In this document: positions 1 to 8,679 of the stretch, in pieces
How positions within the stretch are numbered: position 1 is the stretch's first letter
How the letters are laid out: the number at the start of each line of letters is the position of its first letter
Assembly (NCBI GenBank): GCA_036939755.1
Contig: JALLAZ010000047.1
Span: 1-28,064 of the forward strand
DNA: 28,064 nt
Direction of reading: 5' to 3'
Origin: Stephanodiscus triporus
Lineage: Eukaryota > Bacillariophyta > Thalassiosirophyceae > Thalassiosirales > Thalassiosiraceae
Made by a program: the position numbers and the translations under genes
Notes under the pieces: generated by a model
Told to the model about the DNA's origin: nothing
The model's input: only the letters and a program-made list of their open reading frames with translations
Database searches by the model: none

Positions 1-330
1 TTTATCTGGTAGAAGCTAGGACTTCATTCTAGAAAATACTACTTTGGTAGAATAAGGGGGTTAACCCGGTGGTTCTTAAACCCCGGCCTATGGTAGAGAA
101 AATGAGTATCTACTTACCTACCTAGTTACTCTACCTATCTACGTATCGATCGTAGGTAGGGTTCGTGTAGGTAGGGGTACGTAGAGTAAGCAAGGTATCG
201 TACGACAGATAAAAATACAATAACCTAACCTCACCCCAAGAGAAACTCGGTCGGCCGTCATTGCTTATCTACCTACCTCTCTCTCTCTCTCTCTCTCCAT
301 AGAGGATAATACGAACCTGAGAACCAGCGC
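1..330. other. Intergenic left edge with GTAGGTA/TACCTAC motifs and CT microsatellite
   Basis: I see no gene here. From about 112 to 185 the DNA holds repeated TACCTAC and GTAGGTAG motifs on opposite strands, which form an imperfect inverted repeat around the palindrome ATCGAT near 149. A (CT)n run lies at about 278-297, just before the start codon of the next gene, in the position of its promoter or 5' UTR. Similar GTAGGTAGATA motifs recur upstream of other genes in the window (about 4222 and 6448). Confidence 0.5.
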
Positions 331-2527
331 ATGAGGTGTAGCACCCGAGAGAGATCAATGAACGGCTCCGCAGAAGATTCCGTATTCCCCCGCTCCGGAA
401 ACGGACTCGAAGCTCGCTCGAGGAAGAAGAAACTCTCCTCAAGCAATGGTACCGGCAAAAGTAACGGCAGCGACGATGGCATCTACATCGTGAGCGACAG
501 CGGCGATAGCCGCCGCGACGCCGCCAGGTCTGACCGTATGGCCATGCGTAAACATAGAGTTCATCGCTCACGGGCCCGGAAAAAATCTGTGCCGCTCAAT
601 GGTCTTGCGTTTTGCCTCATCGCCGGAGTTATATTTGTGATGTATTTGCTGGTCTGTCTGATTTTATTTCGAAACATCCCCGACGGCGAAGCGAAGGGGA
701 TGAGGGGGCTGGTGAAGAAGACAAAAGAGCAAGTTGACAGAATTCGCGGAAAATTCAGACACCCGAAGAAAGATTTAGTTACCAGCCAAAAGGGGAATAA
801 TGTAGAAGAAATAGCCGTTCCAGACTCCCCCATCGCCGATACTATTGTACTCGACAGTTCGGAAAAAATAGCTGTTCCAAAATCACCAGTGCCAGTTGGA
901 GTTTGGCCCGTGTCCATTCGCGACGAAGATGGAATATTTGAAGAAATCAAGCATCCAGGATTCGATGAAGGACATAACGTACTCATGTCAGTGCCGCCAT
1001 TTTGGGCTAATGACCCCGTTGCAATTCACGAGAATAAATTAATGTCTCGTGAACGAGCCCTCTCAATTGGGACCTGCATCACTCCCGACCCCAAAACTGG
1101 CAGCAGTACCCGTGGCGATGCATGTCCATTAAATGAACGGACGATTTTTGTTGCGATTGCTAGCTATCGGGACTATCAGTGCCGTGACACAGGTAAGTTC
1201 CATCAAATTAATCCAGCAAATATTTTTTGTTATTCTCTTAAGTCGTCGTATTGATTTTTGATTTTCGTTGTCATTTTCATTCTTTCCGTGTTATGTACTG
1301 TGCAGTAAGATCCGCTTTCTCGGCAGCTGCGCACCCTGAAAGGATTAGAGTCGGTGTCGTCGATCAAATCGTAGTTGGTGAAGATGGATCATGCGATGTC
1401 CCGCATTCTCCTTGTTCGGAGGACCCGAATCAGCCCCTGTGCTTGTACAAGAATCAAATTGATGTGTATCAGATGGAAGCAAATTTGGCAGTTGGGCCCG
1501 TTTTTGCCAGGCATCTCGGACATCGCCTATACAGAGGGGAATACTATTACACTCAATCTGACGCGCACGTAACATTCACGAAAGGATGGGATGTAGATAT
1601 CATCTCACAAATAGAAGCGACTGGCGATGAAATGGCTGTTCTATCAACATACTTGACTGATATCGTTGGCTCAATAGACCCCCAAAGTGGTTTGAGTTTG
1701 CGGAAGACAAGACCGATTATGTGTAATACTGAATATGAAGGTGGCGGGAAGGAGAAATATTTGCGTCATTTGTCGCAGCCTGAGAGCGCGCCAGGAATAC
1801 ATGGGATGCCACAATTGCAGGTAAGTTGTTCTTTATTTGTCATCTCAAGTTCAAGAGAATGAACTTTATCTCACAAAGAGATGCTCTCCTGCATTCTACC
1901 GTAGCCGTATTGGGCTGCTGGTTACAGCTTTTCACGTGGCCATTTCGTTGCTACTGTGCCGTACGACTTGTATCAGGTAAGTTTCCTCTTTTCCTTTCAT
2001 CACAAGGCAAAACAAAAAAGCTTACCACAAATCATTTCTTGTACCAAACGAATCAGCCAATGATCTTCCAAGGAGAAGAAATGTCGATTGGATTGAGAGG
2101 ATTTACGATTGGCTATGATTATTTCGCGCCAGAGCGAAGTGTTTGCTTTCATCATTATGCGAAGTTAAATCCGGAGAGGAATAAAGTACCTCATTATTGG
2201 GAGCACGCTGACAAATTCAAAGGGAAAGGCATAGGGGCGATGAAAAGGCTTCTTGGCATCGTCAAAATGAACCCTGAAGTTGATCAATCGGAATGGAATC
2301 ATGCAGAGGAAGCAAAATATGGTCTTGGTGGCGCGAGAGAAACATCCAAGTTTTACAAATTGTTTGGAATCAATGTGAAACAGAAGACAACCGAACGACA
2401 CTTATGTCAATTCGTCCAGAATAAAATGCACAAGATGTTCATGGAGCACCTTAGGGAGGATGGCATGGGTATCGACTACAGTAAAATTGACTACGCGTGG
2501 AAAGATCCGAGGCCAAATGACCCTTAA
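331..2527 (+). CDS. GT60-like GlcNAc-transferase (Skp1 GnT1 family), type II membrane protein
   Basis: Four exons: 331-1192, 1306-1820, 1905-1976 and 2057-2527, with GTAAGT donors and AG acceptors, giving 639 residues. The frame of the 72-nt third exon is fixed by the family-like product WAAGYSFSRGHFVATVPYD, which then runs into PMIFQGEEMSIG. Residues 1-90 are a basic, Ser-rich cytoplasmic tail, 91-113 a single membrane anchor, about 114-269 a stem, and 270 to the end the glycosyltransferase domain. That domain begins TIFVAIASYRDYQCRDT and carries a DAH motif at 373-375, in the place of the DxD-like metal/sugar-nucleotide site of this family. Known members (Pfam GlcNAc) transfer GlcNAc to protein hydroxyl groups. 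The Dictyostelium enzyme acts on hydroxyproline of cytosolic Skp1, whereas the anchor here points to the Golgi, so the acceptor is unknown. A second in-frame ATG at 358 is a possible start. Confidence 0.85.
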
Positions 2528-2616
2528 ATGTATCAGGAGATAAGGCGTTTGAGCAATAGCAATAATATTTGTAGCATCATTTAATACGGCTTATCCCCCG
2601 ATTGCGAACATTTTAC

Positions 2617-4131
2617 TCAATAATTATCGTTGCCCCAAGTACCGTCTGCGCTTTCGTCGTATGCATCGCCCCCGTCATAACCATCATTATAGTTGTTGTA
2701 TTGGCGACCAGAGCCTTTGGGCTGCGCTTCATTCACGCGTAAAATCCTTCCGTCCAATTCATACCCATCAGTTTCGTCAGCAGCACGCAGGGCATCGTTC
2801 GGATCCATCGTCACGAAAGCAAATCCACGATGCTGACCAGTCTCCTTATCAACCGGAAGATAGCAATCAACCACTTTTCCGTACTCCTCAAATAATTCAC
2901 GAAGTGCTCCCTCTTCAGTGCCCCATGATAAATTTCCAACATAGAGTTTGACCTCTGCAAAAAGAGACGTGGAAAGTGTCGAAAATAATTAGTCCAAGTT
3001 GGCAGAATTGAAACCATAGAAATCGATCCCCCAGCTCTTATCTGAGACTTGCCTTTAGCATCAGTCTTTGCATTCGTTCCCTTGGGAAGAGATTTTTTCA
3101 CGTTGAGGGTGCGTCCACCAAGCTCAGTTCCATCCAATCCTTCGATGGCCTTGAGAGCATTATCGTCATCTAACGTAACAAAAGCAAATCCGCGCGGATT
3201 TCCATCATAGTCAGAGGGAACGAAGCAATCCTTTACCTCGCCATACTTCGCAAATGCCGCCCGAACTTCCTCCATAGTGGTGTCAAAGTTGAGATTTCCA
3301 ACGTATATCTTCGTTCCCGAAGATTCATAAGCTAAAAATTTTGAATGAAATATATTATTAGATCGCCAATAAATAAGATGAGGTGAAACAACTATGCTAA
3401 CGCAACAAGGCACTTACTTTTCTTTGGATCTCTTTTTTTCTTTTCCGCAACCTTATCTTTAGGCAAGCTTTCGTTGACATAAATTGTCCTCCCTCCAAGT
3501 TGTGACTCATTCAATGCTGCAATTGCAGCGGCATGTTCTTCAGCGTTGGACATCGTCACAAAAGCAAAGCCACGGGCGCGTCCCTAGAAGAACAGTTTAC
3601 CATTCAGAGGATTAAAGACATGAGTGAAGAAGGAAATAGGAAGGAACCAGATCACTGCAAGGATGCCACTAACCGTATTTCTGTCAGTCGGCACCTGGAC
3701 CTTGGATACCGATCCATGCGCAGAAAATGCATCCATGATATCACTCTCGCGGGTATCTTAGATTTCAGTAAGCGCACAAGCAACAATATCAAGTGAGAAA
3801 CAAGGTGACGGGTTACTCTTATCAATATCCCGCTACCGGAGCAGAATGAAGGAATAGACAACAACTGACCGAAAGAAATGTTTCCCACATAAATCGAAGA
3901 GTCAAACGCAGACTTTGCCGCGGGCTCTTCACTCGATGACGCGGATGCCACGGTTTGAGTTGCCTCAGCTGCCTGCTCGACTTCGCTAAATAGGGCACTA
4001 GCTCTCGGCGCAAAGGACACGCACGACGAGTGCGATGACGCCACAGAGAATGCGGTGCGACCGCTTGGAGTAAATCCAGCGACGGCGCCGATGGACGCGA
4101 ACAGCAATACGAAGGCCCTATCGAGGTTCAT
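2617..4131 (-). CDS. Plastid-targeted RNA-binding protein with three RRM domains
   Basis: Five exons on the minus strand: 4131-3870, 3756-3674, 3583-3418, 3331-3053 and 2954-2617, giving 375 residues. The N-terminus is a hydrophobic signal peptide ending [11 protein letters not shown], followed by a Ser/Ala-rich stretch. This matches the bipartite ASAFAP-type presequence that sends nuclear-encoded proteins into four-membrane diatom plastids. RRM1 begins IYVGNISF (about residue 80) with RNP1 [12 protein letters not shown]2 begins IYVGNLNF (about 179) with [11 protein letters not shown]3 begins LYVGNLSW (about 267) with GQHRGFAFV. The tail is rich in Gly, Tyr, Asp and Asn. The likely role is plastid RNA stabilisation, splicing or editing, as in plant cpRNPs. 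Three introns are GT-AG; the fourth (3052-2955) has a GC donor. Exons 1-4 match the divergent neighbour at 4470; the third RRM is extra. Confidence 0.88.
2955..3052 (-). other. GC-AG intron in the three-RRM gene
   Basis: The donor is AAAG|GCAAGT and the acceptor TTTTTGCAG|AG. Removing these 98 nt joins aspartate-alanine-lysine to [11 protein letters not shown] in frame and starts RRM3 exactly. Retention would append an unrelated tail. GCAAGT is the usual consensus of minor GC donors spliced by the major spliceosome. Confidence 0.8.
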
Positions 4132-4469
4132 TGTTTCCTCTTTGGCTGCGTTCGATGAAATACAATATAAATATATATATTAATGGGTGGTGTTGACACG
4201 ACGGGGAGAACTTGGTGACTACCTAGGTAGATAACTGGTGACGCAGACAAGGAGGAGGAACAGTACTAGTGGAGGACTGATGGAGGAAAGAGAGGTCTGG
4301 GTGAAACGTGTAACATCAGTGCGTGCGTACTTACGTAGGATTTGTTTGTCGGGGTGATGGGTATCGTAAGTATCTCTTGTGGGGCAGGACTTTTTTCTTG
4401 CCCCGACCAACCATCATTATTCCTTCCACCACTCATTTGTCTTCCAGTACGATAGGAACAAACAGCATC
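4132..4469. promoter_or_regulatory. Shared divergent promoter region of the two RRM genes
   Basis: These 338 nt separate the start codons of two paralogous genes transcribed in opposite directions, so both promoters should lie here. An AT-rich stretch (ATATAAATATATATAT) sits just upstream of the minus-strand gene at about 4164-4180 and could serve as a TATA-like element. ACTACCTAGGTAGATA lies at about 4220. No defined transcription-factor site was recognised. Confidence 0.45.
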
Positions 4470-5500
4470 ATGAATCTCGATAGGGCCTTCGCATTGCTAC
4501 TTGCGTCTATCGGCGCCGTCGCTGGATTCACTCCAAGCGGTCGCGTTGCATTCTCTGTGGCGTCATCCCAGTCGTCGCGGGCTGCCTCTGTGCCCAACGT
4601 CAGGGTGGCTAGTGTGCTGTCGAGCGAAGTCGAGCAATCTGCCGAGTCATCCGCGGCGCCTGCTTTCGAAACTGCGATTCATGTCGGAAATATTTCTTTC
4701 GGTGAGATAATTTTTGTTAGGTGATGTCTATTGACGCATCACCCAGCGCCACTCATCATGTTGCTTGCGCGCTGGTGTTAATCTAAGATACACGTGAAAG
4801 TGATCTCAGGGATGTCTTTTCTGCGTACGGATCGGTTTCTAAGGTCAATATGCCGATTGATCGAGAAACTGTGAGTATTATTTATAGTGAATACCACTGT
4901 TCTTTCCTAATTCTACTGCACAACTTACATTATTCACTTGTGTGATAAACTATATTGCTAGGGTCGCCCCCGTGGTTTTGCCTTCGTGAACATGTCCAGT
5001 GCTGAAGAGCATGCCGCTGCCATTGAAGCATTGAACGAGTCCGAGGTTGGAGGGAGGACAATCTATGTCAGTGAAAGCGTGCCGAAGGAAAAGTACGCCG
5101 CGAACAAAAATAAGTTCGATGGTCCAAGGAAAAGTAAGTGCCACATTGAAATATGTGCGCTTATGTCGCTCACAATTATTATCTCATATCTTCATTTCAT
5201 CCACTAATGATAGGAACTACCCCCAGAGGTCCAAGGGGAACGAAAATCTACGTTGGGAATCTCAACTTTGACACGACTATGGAGGATATCCAGGCGGCAT
5301 TTTCGGAGTATGGCGAGGTAAAGGATTGCTTCGTTCCTTCTGACTATGATGGAAATCCGCGCGGATTTGCCTTCGTTACGTTAGATGACGATAATGCTCT
5401 CAAGGCCATCGAAGGATTGGATGGAACTGAGCTTGGTGGACGCACCCTCAACGTGAAAAAATCTCTTCCCAAGGAATCAAAGCCAAGGGATAGGTACTAG
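4470..5500 (+). CDS. Plastid-targeted RNA-binding protein with two RRM domains
   Basis: Four exons: 4470-4701, 4788-4870, 4962-5133 and 5214-5500, giving 257 residues. The presequence is nearly the same as that of its divergent neighbour ([20 protein letters not shown]). RRM1 begins IHVGNISF (about residue 71) with RNP1 RPRGFAFV. RRM2 begins IYVGNLNF with NPRGFAFV and ends KKSLPKESK. Intron positions and phases equal those of introns 1-3 of the neighbour, and exon 2 is 83 nt in both, so the two arose by inverted duplication. This copy ends after RRM2 and has no third RRM or Gly-rich tail. Expected role: plastid RNA binding, perhaps partly redundant with the longer copy. Confidence 0.87.
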
Positions 5501-6025
5501 GTGAGCCCAGAGCTAGGTATTCGACGTGCCGGAAGAGAGATGTTGCGAAAATGTGATGTGGTGTCGTATTCCTAGATGCAATTTTGAATATAATCACACT
5601 AGCTCCACCGACTAGTGCGCCTACGATAGTGTCAATAACATGCATGCACGATGAACGTTTATTCTATTGAATATTGTATTGTAGATAAAGTAAAAATCTA
5701 ACTGTGGATATGTTCCTATTTTATGTCGATTTAGTAACAATATCCACGGCATGCAACTTATTGCTGGCTGTTAAGAGCTTGACGTAAGATTGTTTAGGCA
5801 GAGATGCAGAGCTGTAGAAGCATGCAGGCCGAACCATAACAACCGTTTTTCCAGTTTCACTTCCAAGTCCTCTCTTCACTGATCTCAAATTGCTCGTATG
5901 CAGAGCACCCTTGATATCACAGCGCATTCTTGGAAACACTACTCTTCTCTCATGTCTCGCCATGTTCAATTCATGTCTTCGACTTCAACTTAGTGAAAAA
6001 CTCGGCATTGCCGGCCGCCCCGCCC
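5501..6025. other. Intergenic region with a possible extra exon on the minus strand
   Basis: The first ~200 nt are probably the 3' UTR of the two-RRM gene. On the minus strand, 5878-5721 is open and could be a second exon of the small gene at 6026-6247: a donor (CGGAACA|GTAAGT, intron from 6033) and an acceptor (GATCAG, exon from 5878) keep the frame and would give a 123-residue product. I do not recognise that C-terminal part, so the model is only an alternative. Confidence 0.3.
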
Positions 6026-6247
6026 CTACTTACTGTTCCGACTTTCCCTCCGTGCCTCTATCAACCTAACGTGCTTCGTCGAGTACACGCCACCCGATCG
6101 TTGACCGAGTTGCTTCTTCGCGCGCGCATTTCCACCGCCGCCGCCACCGGCGCCTTTCCCACATGCGAGGCCGAAGTCGTCATAGTCGTCATAGTCGTCA
6201 TAGTCGTCATATGAAGAGTACGAACGTGTCTGGGATGAAGCTGACAT
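6026..6247 (-). CDS. Small acidic/glycine-rich protein with YSTKHVR motif, function unknown
   Basis: This encodes 73 residues as a single exon. It starts MSASSQTRSYSSY, then an Asp-Asp-Tyr repeat, then an FGLACGKG segment, a run of glycines, basic residues, and GGVYSTKHVRLIEARRE near the end. The layout (acidic DY repeat, Gly/Lys linker, short basic Tyr-Ser-x-Lys-His-Val-Arg tail) recalls small conserved eukaryotic proteins of unknown function, but I cannot name the family. The DDY repeat is encoded by a GACTATGAC-type microsatellite at about 6176-6212, so its length may vary between strains. The reading frame may continue by splicing into 5878-5721. Confidence 0.5.
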   Translation of the reverse strand: MSASSQTRSYSSYDDYDDYDDYDDFGLACGKGAGGGGGGNARAKKQLGQRSGGVYSTKHVRLIEARRESRNSK

Positions 6248-6522
6248 GGTTTAACTTGTATTTTGAACCTTCCTGCCAGTGTCAATAGATTAAATTGAAA
6301 TATTGTGAGAAAGCATCCCCCCAGAGGAGGAGAGTCGTGCGATCACATTCGTGTTGTTGGTCGTGGTTCAAATTTTGAGGTTCAGACACAACCTCGCATG
6401 CATGGTTGTTTGTGGTGGTTCAGCGGCGTCCCGCTAAAACAGAGATACGTAGGTAGATAGAGTAGGTACCATACATACCAAGTACGTTACTTACCTACTC
6501 TTACGACCAGCACCCATAAGCA
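6248..6522. promoter_or_regulatory. Divergent upstream region of the small DY-rich gene and Ctf8
   Basis: This 275-nt spacer lies between two divergent start codons. It contains TACGTAGGTAGATAGAG at about 6446 and CTTACCTACTCTTAC at about 6490, related to motifs at the left edge of the window. No TATA box is obvious. Confidence 0.35.
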
Positions 6523-7090
6523 ATGACGATGATAATTCCCATCCGCGCCTCAGCAGATTCAGACACAGAGAAAGTGGAGTGGGTTATGTTAGAGCTAAAC
6601 GGAGAGCTGTTGAAGCCGCTCGACGAGCCGCGACTTACTCCCCTGGGAAACTTATTGCCCGACGGCACCGTCAACGATATCCGAAGAAGAGTCGAGCTAG
6701 GCTCCGTCAAGTTTGATGCTGATGTGAGTGCCATCATCGTTGAGAAGTATCATACCATTAACACCGGCACAATATATGCAGACGTCGACATATATTTTGT
6801 TTCCCTCCCGCAATACTTTCACGAACGACATGCCAAAGGGTGCCCCTACATTAATAATTGGCAATCATGAACTGAAAGGGTCCGCAATCACGTTGAAGGA
6901 GCCCTTTGCCGTTTTGAGGAAAAGGAAGGCTAAGCATATCTCCCAAAATAATAACGCGAGCGTAATTTCCGAATCCACGTCCAAATCACGTTGTAAAGTT
7001 CAATTGGAAGTTGTTGGAGTTGTGAAGAAGAAGCTCATGTTCGATCAATACCCGAAGAGCATAATGACCCGTTCAATATTTCATCCATGA
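6523..7090 (+). CDS. CTF8: Ctf8, subunit of the Ctf18-RFC alternative clamp loader
   Basis: Two exons, 6523-6723 and 6782-7090, giving 169 residues. The 58-nt intron (GTGAGT...GCAG) is among the shortest here, and removing it joins KFDAD to TSTYILFP in frame. Family-like segments are EWVMLELNGEL at the start, then a leucine-proline rich strand, APTLIIGNHELKGSAITLKEPFAVLRKRK in the middle, and VQLEVVGVVKKKLMFDQYPKSIM at the end. Ctf8 with Dcc1 binds the C-terminus of Ctf18, and the complex loads or unloads PCNA and supports sister-chromatid cohesion in the nucleus. The length fits the small size of the family (roughly 120-170 residues). An Asn/Ser-rich linker before the last block is a local insertion. 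Confidence 0.85.
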
Positions 7091-7295
7091 GACACAGTTT
7101 TGCTTAATTCATGGTGCAGTGTGATGGGTGGGAAATATGAGATGTGCCAAGCTATTCAATATTGGACAAAACTCACTCGGGTCGAATTTTTAAAGGTAAG
7201 CTTTGGCTTAAGTTTCAGGACACAAAAATTAATCACCACAACAATTAGAATACTAGACATGGGTTCATTATTGTACAACTTAGTATATGTTGCAT
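7091..7295. other. Spacer between convergent Ctf8 and NBP35 genes
   Basis: This is 205 nt of AT-rich DNA where two convergent genes end, so it should hold both 3' UTRs and poly(A) sites. Nothing else is recognised. Confidence 0.4.
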
Positions 7296-8459
7296 TCACT
7301 CCTGCATAAGCCCATGTTGTTCGCCATCCTCATCTTCCACGGGCAATGCCAAAATTATCTTATCAACAATTGCGTTCAGGGGGGATGCGGCCGGACTGGA
7401 GGGGTATTTTTCCACGAAAGACACACCATCCTCGCACGCTTTCAACAAGTTTGGATCCAACGGCAATTTGCCAAGGTAGGGAACGTTGAATTTCTCAGCC
7501 ATCCCCCTTGGACCACCCCCGGACGGGGGAAATACATCCGCCGCCGCGATCATGGAAAGCACCTCAGGGCATTTCTCCCGAAGCAGAGAAAGTGCATCGT
7601 CCGTGCAATCGAATGGAACGGTTTCGCTGCCGTTTATTATTCTCTCGCGAAAGAAGGATAAGTCGGATACTCGCATTTGCAGTCCGGACATATTCTCCAC
7701 TATCCCCAACACGGGCACGCTCGTCTTTTTGCAGAAGTTAAGCTCCTTCCTCACGTCCGCCATCGAAACCTCCTCGGGAGTGGTGACGACGATGGCCCCG
7801 CTCGCTCCCGATTTGTTGCCATCGTCCGACATCATCATCCGACGCGCATCGTTCAGGTACTGAACTATCGAAATGTGCTCGTCGCTGGTACCCGGGGGCG
7901 TGTCGACGATGAGGTAATCCAAGCCGCCGTCTCCCCAATCGGTCTCGGTGAGGAATTGCTTGATGAGGCCGTTCTTTCGCGGCCCTCGCCACACCACGGC
8001 GGCATCCCCCTCCTCGAGGAGGAATGATATGGACATGACGGCGAGGTTCGGATTGGCGTACACTGGCTCCCATCCCCGTTGCGATTGGTGCACTGTCCGC
8101 CCGACGACGCCCGCCATGCGCGGGACCGACGGTCCGCATATGTCCACGTCGAGCAGGCCGACGCTGAACCCCCGAGAGGACAAAGCCTGCGCCACCTGGG
8201 TCGATACCGTGCTCTTGCCCACCCCGCCCTTGCCGCTCAAGACGAGTATGACGTGGGAGACGTCCGACAGGGACGTACGTAGCACCGCCCTCTCCTCCTC
8301 CTTGGCGACGATCGCGGCTGGCGACGAGAACGCCCCGGAAGAGCAGGCCGATTGGTTCGGGCAGCCCGCGCAAGCGGATGCCTTCCCTGCGTCCGCGGAG
8401 GTTGGTCCTACGCATCCATCGTTGGCATCGGACAGGGCGTCACCGCCAGAGGAGGACAT
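7296..8459 (-). CDS. NBP35: NBP35-type P-loop NTPase, cytosolic Fe-S cluster scaffold
   Basis: A single exon of 387 residues. The N-terminus carries Cys16, Cys30, Cys33 and Cys39 in the exact C-x13-C-x2-C-x5-C spacing of the NBP35 ferredoxin-like cluster. The deviant Walker A is GKGGVGKST at 76-84, followed by DVDICGPS (104-111), WRGPRKNGLIKQF (157-169) and VDTPPGTSDEH (185-195). The protein holds a labile 4Fe-4S cluster and passes it to cytosolic and nuclear apoproteins in the CIA pathway. After IVENMSG (253-259) the usual CPxC of animal and fungal NBP35 is absent; a longer segment without it leads to the conserved GGG...MAEKFNVPYLGKLPLDP. As I recall, plant NBP35 looks the same, so this is probably the plant-like form and not decay. 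It is divergent from the phosphatase gene at 8680. Confidence 0.92.
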   Translation of the reverse strand: MSSSGGDALSDANDGCVGPTSADAGKASACAGCPNQSACSSGAFSSPAAIVAKEEERAVLRTSLSDVSHVILVLSGKGGVGKSTVSTQVAQALSSRGFSVGLLDVDICGPSVPRMAGVVGRTVHQSQRGWEPVYANPNLAVMSISFLLEEGDAAVVWRGPRKNGLIKQFLTETDWGDGGLDYLIVDTPPGTSDEHISIVQYLNDARRMMMSDDGNKSGASGAIVVTTPEEVSMADVRKELNFCKKTSVPVLGIVENMSGLQMRVSDLSFFRERIINGSETVPFDCTDDALSLLREKCPEVLSMIAAADVFPPSGGGPRGMAEKFNVPYLGKLPLDPNLLKACEDGVSFVEKYPSSPAASPLNAIVDKIILALPVEDEDGEQHGLMQE

Positions 8460-8679
8460 GCTCTTTAGAGTAGGTTAGTATTTTTCTGTGCTCTTTTCCC
8501 TATGGTACTTTATGATGTGCGAGTGAGTTCACAGGAACCCCTCTCGGGTCCGGACACCAAGACTGTTGGTCTGTCCTGTCCATGGCCCGCTGCCGTTCTC
8601 ACTCCAATTTCCATTTTCACATTTCACACACTTTGCCCGCCGGCCCTCCCCCCCCCCCGCCGGCCTGGTCGGGTCGACA
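8460..8679. promoter_or_regulatory. Divergent promoter region between NBP35 and the phosphatase gene
   Basis: This is 220 nt between opposite start codons. A C-rich tract (CCCTCC followed by a run of C) lies at about 8645-8660, 20-35 nt before the phosphatase ATG. The frame of the phosphatase stays open upstream to 8566 but has no ATG there, so this is taken as 5' UTR and promoter. Confidence 0.4.

Noticed and set aside
7738..8415. Arg/Gly-rich 225-codon frame on the minus strand
   Set aside because: It is a shifted frame of the NBP35 gene, whose own frame has the complete P-loop and Cys motifs.
8566..8679. Longer N-terminus for the phosphatase
   Set aside because: No ATG lies in this part of the frame, and a clean signal peptide follows the ATG at 8680.
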